From assembly GCF_018130505.1 (NCBI RefSeq), contig NZ_JAFCKH010000016.1:62001-126000 (forward strand): a DNA stretch of 64,000 bases, given 5' to 3'. Positions within the stretch are counted from its first letter, which is position 1; each line of letters begins with the position of its first letter. A program made the position numbers and the translations under genes. Below are positions 61,065 through 64,000 of this stretch, piece by piece. The notes beneath the pieces are model-generated. The model saw nothing but the letters and a program-made list of their open reading frames with translations. It made no database searches and had not been told where the DNA came from. This DNA is from Bradyrhizobium tropiciagri. GTDB lineage: Bacteria > Pseudomonadota > Alphaproteobacteria > Rhizobiales > Xanthobacteraceae.

Positions 61065-62126
61065 ATGATCAGATTTGGCCTGCTCGGTTGCGGGCGTATC
61101 GCCAAGCGTCATTCCGACCTGCTGGGCGGCAATCACATCGAAGGGGCGAAGCTGGTCGCGGTTTGCGATCCGGTCCCGGCGCGCGCCGACGCGATCGCCG
61201 GCAAGTTCGGCGTTCCCGCCCATTACGACATGGATGAGTTTCTGGCGCGCAACGACGTCGACGCGGTCGCGGTCCTGACCCCGAGCGGGCTGCATCCGGC
61301 GCACGTGATCGCCTGTGCCAAAGCCGGCAAGCATGTCGTGGTCGAGAAGCCGATGGCGCTGCGGCTGCAGGACGCCGACGACATGATCCGGGCCTGCGAC
61401 GAGGCCGGGGTCAAGATGTTCATCGTCAAGCAGAACCGCTTCAACGTGCCGGTGGTCAAGGCGCGCGAGGCGCTCGACGCCGGCCGCTTCGGCAAGCTGA
61501 TCCTGGGCACGGTACGCGTGCGCTGGTGCCGCGACCAGGGCTATTACGACCAGGACGACTGGCGCGGCACCTGGGCCTATGACGGCGGCGTGCTGACCAA
61601 TCAGGCCAGCCACCATGTCGACATGCTGGAGTGGTTCTTCGGCGACGTCGTCAGCGTCCATGCGCGCGCGACCACCGCGCTCGCCAGGATCGAGACCGAG
61701 GACACCGCCGTCGCGACGCTGAAATTCCGCAACGGCGCGCTCGGCATCATCGAAGCCACCACTGCGGCGCGTCCGACCGATCTCGAGGGATCGCTCTCGA
61801 TCCTCGGCGAACGGGGAACGGTCGAAATCTCCGGCTTCGCGGTCAACCAGATCCGGCACTGGCGCTTCATCGACGAATTGCCGTCGGACAAGGACGTCGT
61901 CGAGAAGTTCTCGGTCAATCCGCCCAACGTCTACGGTTTCGGCCACCAGGCCTATTACCACCACGTGGTCGATTGCCTGATCAACCAGCGCTCGGCGCTG
62001 GTCGACGGGCTCGAGGGCCGCAAGAGCCTGGAGCTGATCTCCGCGCTCTACGAATCGATCGAGACCGGCGCGGAAGTCGCGCTGCGCTTCACGCCGCGGC
62101 TGAGCCGGCTGGGCGTCGCCTCGTGA
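61065..62126 (+). CDS. wbpB: Gfo/Idh/MocA-family sugar 3-dehydrogenase (WlbA/WbpB-like)
   Basis: A 353-residue NAD-dependent oxidoreductase. RFGLLGCGRIAKRHSDLL is the nucleotide-binding start, VVVEKPMAL the conserved EKP with catalytic Lys, and GGVLTNQASHHVDMLEWFFG the later His. WbpB oxidises C3 of UDP-GlcNAcA for transamination by WbpE. WbpD- and WbpE-like genes follow directly, which supports this. WbpA and WbpI are not in the window. Confidence 0.82.
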   Translation: MIRFGLLGCGRIAKRHSDLLGGNHIEGAKLVAVCDPVPARADAIAGKFGVPAHYDMDEFLARNDVDAVAVLTPSGLHPAHVIACAKAGKHVVVEKPMALRLQDADDMIRACDEAGVKMFIVKQNRFNVPVVKAREALDAGRFGKLILGTVRVRWCRDQGYYDQDDWRGTWAYDGGVLTNQASHHVDMLEWFFGDVVSVHARATTALARIETEDTAVATLKFRNGALGIIEATTAARPTDLEGSLSILGERGTVEISGFAVNQIRHWRFIDELPSDKDVVEKFSVNPPNVYGFGHQAYYHHVVDCLINQRSALVDGLEGRKSLELISALYESIETGAEVALRFTPRLSRLGVAS

Positions 62127-62590
62127 ACCGGCCGGAGGTGCATCAAGCCGGCGTTCGCGACGTCGCGTTCGGTGCGCGCGTCAAGATCGTCGAGCCGTGC
62201 AACCTCTACGGATGCAGCATCGGCGACGACTGCTTCGTCGGCCCCTTCACCGAGATCCAGAAGGGCGTCGTGATCGGCGCGCGCACCCGCGTGCAGTCGC
62301 ATGCCTTCGTCTGCGAACTCGTCACCATCGGCGAGGACTGCTTCGTCGGCCACGGCGTGATGTTCGTCAACGACACGTTCTCCACCGGCGGACCGGCGCG
62401 CGGCCGCAAGGAACTGTGGCGCGAGACCGTGATCGGCAACCGCGTCTCGATCGGCTCCAACGCGACCATCATGCCGGTTCGGATCGTCGACGACGTCGTC
62501 ATCGGCGCAGGCGCGGTCGTGACCAAGGACATCAACACGCCCGGCACCTATGCCGGCAATCCGGCGCGCCGGCTGCTGGCGAGCCAATAG
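62123..62590 (+). CDS. wbpD: WbpD/WlbB-like hexapeptide N-acetyltransferase
   Basis: A 155-residue left-handed beta-helix acetyltransferase. The start is GTG 62123, overlapping the oxidoreductase stop (GTGA). Hexapeptides run from VEPCNLYGCSIGDDCFVGPF through IGARTRVQSHAFV to VVIGAGAVVTKDI. It would acetylate the 3-amino group. The next gene is the matching aminotransferase. Confidence 0.82.
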   Translation: MNRPEVHQAGVRDVAFGARVKIVEPCNLYGCSIGDDCFVGPFTEIQKGVVIGARTRVQSHAFVCELVTIGEDCFVGHGVMFVNDTFSTGGPARGRKELWRETVIGNRVSIGSNATIMPVRIVDDVVIGAGAVVTKDINTPGTYAGNPARRLLASQ

Positions 62591-62600
62591 GGGACGCTCA

Positions 62601-63698
62601 ATGACGGTGCCATTCGCCGACCTGCAGCTGCAATACCAGAACATCAAGGGCGAGATCGACGCCGCGATCGCCGCCGTCATCCGCGACAACGCCTTCATCC
62701 GCGGCAGCTATGTCGACGACTTCGAGCAGGAATTCGCGGCCGCGTCCGAGACCGCCCATTGCGTCTCCTGCGCCAACGGCACCGATGCGCTCTACCTCGC
62801 GATGCGGGCTTTGAAGGTGCAGCCCGGCGATGAGGTGATCACGACGGCGCATTCCTGGATCTCGACCGCGGCGATGATCACCCATGCCGGCGCCAATGTC
62901 GTGTTCTGCGACACCGAGGCCGGCACTTTCACGATCGATCCGGCGGCGATCGAGGCCGCGATCACGCCGCGCACGGTCGGCATCATTCCGGTGCATCTGT
63001 ACGGGCAGCCCGCCGACATGGACGCAATCATGGCGATTGCAAACAAGCACAAGCTCTGGGTGATCGAGGATTGCGCCCAGGCGCATCTCGCGCGCTACAA
63101 GGGCAAGATGGTCGGAACGTTCGGCGAGGCCGCGACCTATTCGTTCTATCCGGGCAAGAATCTCGGCGCGATGGGCGATGCCGGCGCCGTCGTCACCAAT
63201 GATGCGGCACTTGCCGAGCACATGACCATGCTGGCGCGCCATGGCGGGCTGGTGAAGCACCAGCACCGCATCGAGGGCATCAACAGCCGGCTCGACGGCA
63301 TGCAGGCCGCGATCCTGTCGGCGAAGCTGCCGCATCTTGCGGCCTGGACCGAGGCGCGGCAGCAAGCCGCGAGGGTCTACGACGCCGGGCTGAACCAGAT
63401 CGAGGACGTCGTGGTGCCCGAGGTCGCGCCGGAGCGCAGCCACGTCTACCACCTCTACACGATCAGGCATCCGCGCCGCGATGCGCTGGCGGCGCATCTG
63501 AACGCCAACGGCGTGCAGACCGCGATCAACTATCCGACTGCCTTGCCGTTCCTGGCGGCCTATGCGCGGCTCGGCCACCGTCCGGAGCAATTTCCGAACG
63601 CGCACCGCGATCAGGGCCAGATCCTCTCGCTGCCGATGTTCGCCGAGATCTCCCGGCCGCAGCAGGACGAGGTGATCGATCTGGTGCGCAAGTTCTAG
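62601..63698 (+). CDS. wbpE: WbpE/WlbC-like sugar 3-aminotransferase
   Basis: A 365-residue DegT/DnrJ/EryC1 aminotransferase. The N-terminus VPFADLQLQYQNIKGEIDAA is typical, the PLP Lys is in SFYPGKNLGAMGDAG and the Asp in IEDCAQAHLARY. It would put the 3-amino group on the WbpB product. With wbpB and wbpD it makes a 2,3-diacetamido sugar. The gene ends 1 bp before the convergent glycosyltransferase. Confidence 0.85.
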   Translation: MTVPFADLQLQYQNIKGEIDAAIAAVIRDNAFIRGSYVDDFEQEFAAASETAHCVSCANGTDALYLAMRALKVQPGDEVITTAHSWISTAAMITHAGANVVFCDTEAGTFTIDPAAIEAAITPRTVGIIPVHLYGQPADMDAIMAIANKHKLWVIEDCAQAHLARYKGKMVGTFGEAATYSFYPGKNLGAMGDAGAVVTNDAALAEHMTMLARHGGLVKHQHRIEGINSRLDGMQAAILSAKLPHLAAWTEARQQAARVYDAGLNQIEDVVVPEVAPERSHVYHLYTIRHPRRDALAAHLNANGVQTAINYPTALPFLAAYARLGHRPEQFPNAHRDQGQILSLPMFAEISRPQQDEVIDLVRKF

Positions 63699-63699
63699 A

Positions 63700-64000
63700 T
63701 CAGCGCTCAGCCTTGATCTGGGCGATGACGTCGCGATAGCGCGCCAGCGCCGCCGCCTCGGTGAACTTCTCGGCGGCGACCGCCGCTGACCGGCCCATCC
63801 GCGCGACCTCGTTCAAATCGGCTGCAGCCGCGCGGATCGCCTCCGCAAGGCGCACAGGATCCTCGGGCGGGACCACCCAGCCGATGTTCTCGTCACGAAC
63901 CTCGATCGCCGCTTCGGAATGGTCCTCCGAGCCGACCATGACGGCACGCCCGATCGCCAGCAGATTGTAGAGACGGCTGGGAATCGAGACGCCGGCCATG
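63700..64000 (-). CDS. glycosyltransferase C-terminal fragment (cut by window edge)
   Basis: The last 100 or so residues of a GT4-type transferase; its start is beyond the right edge. SIPSRLYNLLAIGRAVMVG is a GT4 donor-site block, followed by ENIGWVVPPEDPVRLAEAIR and the usual helical end. An internal Met lies at the edge, but upstream sequence is needed to know whether it is the start. The frame ends 1 bp from the wbpE stop on the opposite strand. Confidence 0.72.
   Translation of the reverse strand, partial: MAGVSIPSRLYNLLAIGRAVMVGSEDHSEAAIEVRDENIGWVVPPEDPVRLAEAIRAAAADLNEVARMGRSAAVAAEKFTEAAALARYRDVIAQIKAER

Noticed and set aside
1-64000. tRNA, rRNA, insertion sequences, integrases
   Set aside because: I looked for typical gene products, clover-leaf ends and inverted terminal repeats and found nothing to support them.

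Overview
The window is GC-rich alphaproteobacterial DNA. The type II secretion genes, the YidB-like and voltage-gated channel genes and the FixK/FNR-type palindromes all fit Bradyrhizobium or a close relative in the Nitrobacteraceae. This is an inference from gene style and gene order, with no marker gene to prove it. I saw no tRNA, rRNA, transposase, integrase or CRISPR array.

Layout. (1) 1-3.9 kb: housekeeping and stress genes. These are a channel fragment, a YidB-like protein, a transglutaminase-like protein, a 59-residue coiled protein, an ABC-type amino-acid binding protein and a GlsB/YeaQ membrane protein, with three FixK/FNR-like boxes between them. (2) 3.9-15.3 kb: a nearly complete type II secretion system, with gspO and gspD on the minus strand and gspE-F-G-H-I-J-K-L-M-N on the plus strand as a tightly overlapping operon. 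(3) 15.4-26 kb: a first surface-polysaccharide module with a WecE-like aminotransferase, a flippase, an AsnB-like amidotransferase, two glycosyltransferases, a methyltransferase, an acyltransferase, an epimerase and a candidate polymerase. (4) 26.5-57.6 kb: a second module built around a nonulosonic acid of the legionaminic type, from legB-legC through neuC/neuA/neuB/neuD homologues, a PtmE-like nucleotidyltransferase and a PtmA-like dehydrogenase to an amidotransferase with its own HisH and HisF. Between these lie tailoring genes: an FkbH-ACP-GNAT-MaoC/SDR operon, a second flippase and polymerase candidate, two Fe(II)/2-oxoglutarate oxygenases, an MBOAT/SGNH acyltransferase pair, two methyltransferase-like genes and a metallo-beta-lactamase-fold protein resembling the catalytic part of CMP-sialic acid hydroxylase. 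(5) 57.6-64 kb: a class III aminotransferase, a GT-C-like membrane protein, a WbpB/WbpD/WbpE-like trio for a 2,3-diamino sugar, and the end of a glycosyltransferase.

How the genes could work together. LegB and LegC make a 4-amino-4,6-dideoxy sugar nucleotide. The NeuD-like enzyme acetylates it, the NeuC-like enzyme releases a 2,4-diamino hexose, the NeuB-like enzyme condenses it with phosphoenolpyruvate and the NeuA-like enzyme activates the product with CMP. The PtmE- and PtmA-like genes hint at the GDP-linked route known from Campylobacter. The WbpG/PtmG-like amidotransferase, fed with ammonia by a HisH/HisF pair, could add an acetamidino group. The HisF here has lost the catalytic Asp11 of true HisF but keeps its ammonia-gate residues. 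The sugars would be assembled on a lipid carrier, flipped and polymerised. Whether the final product is an O-antigen, a capsule or a flagellin glycan cannot be decided from the sequence. Wzx/Wzy-like genes are present and no flagellar gene is in view, which favours a polysaccharide.
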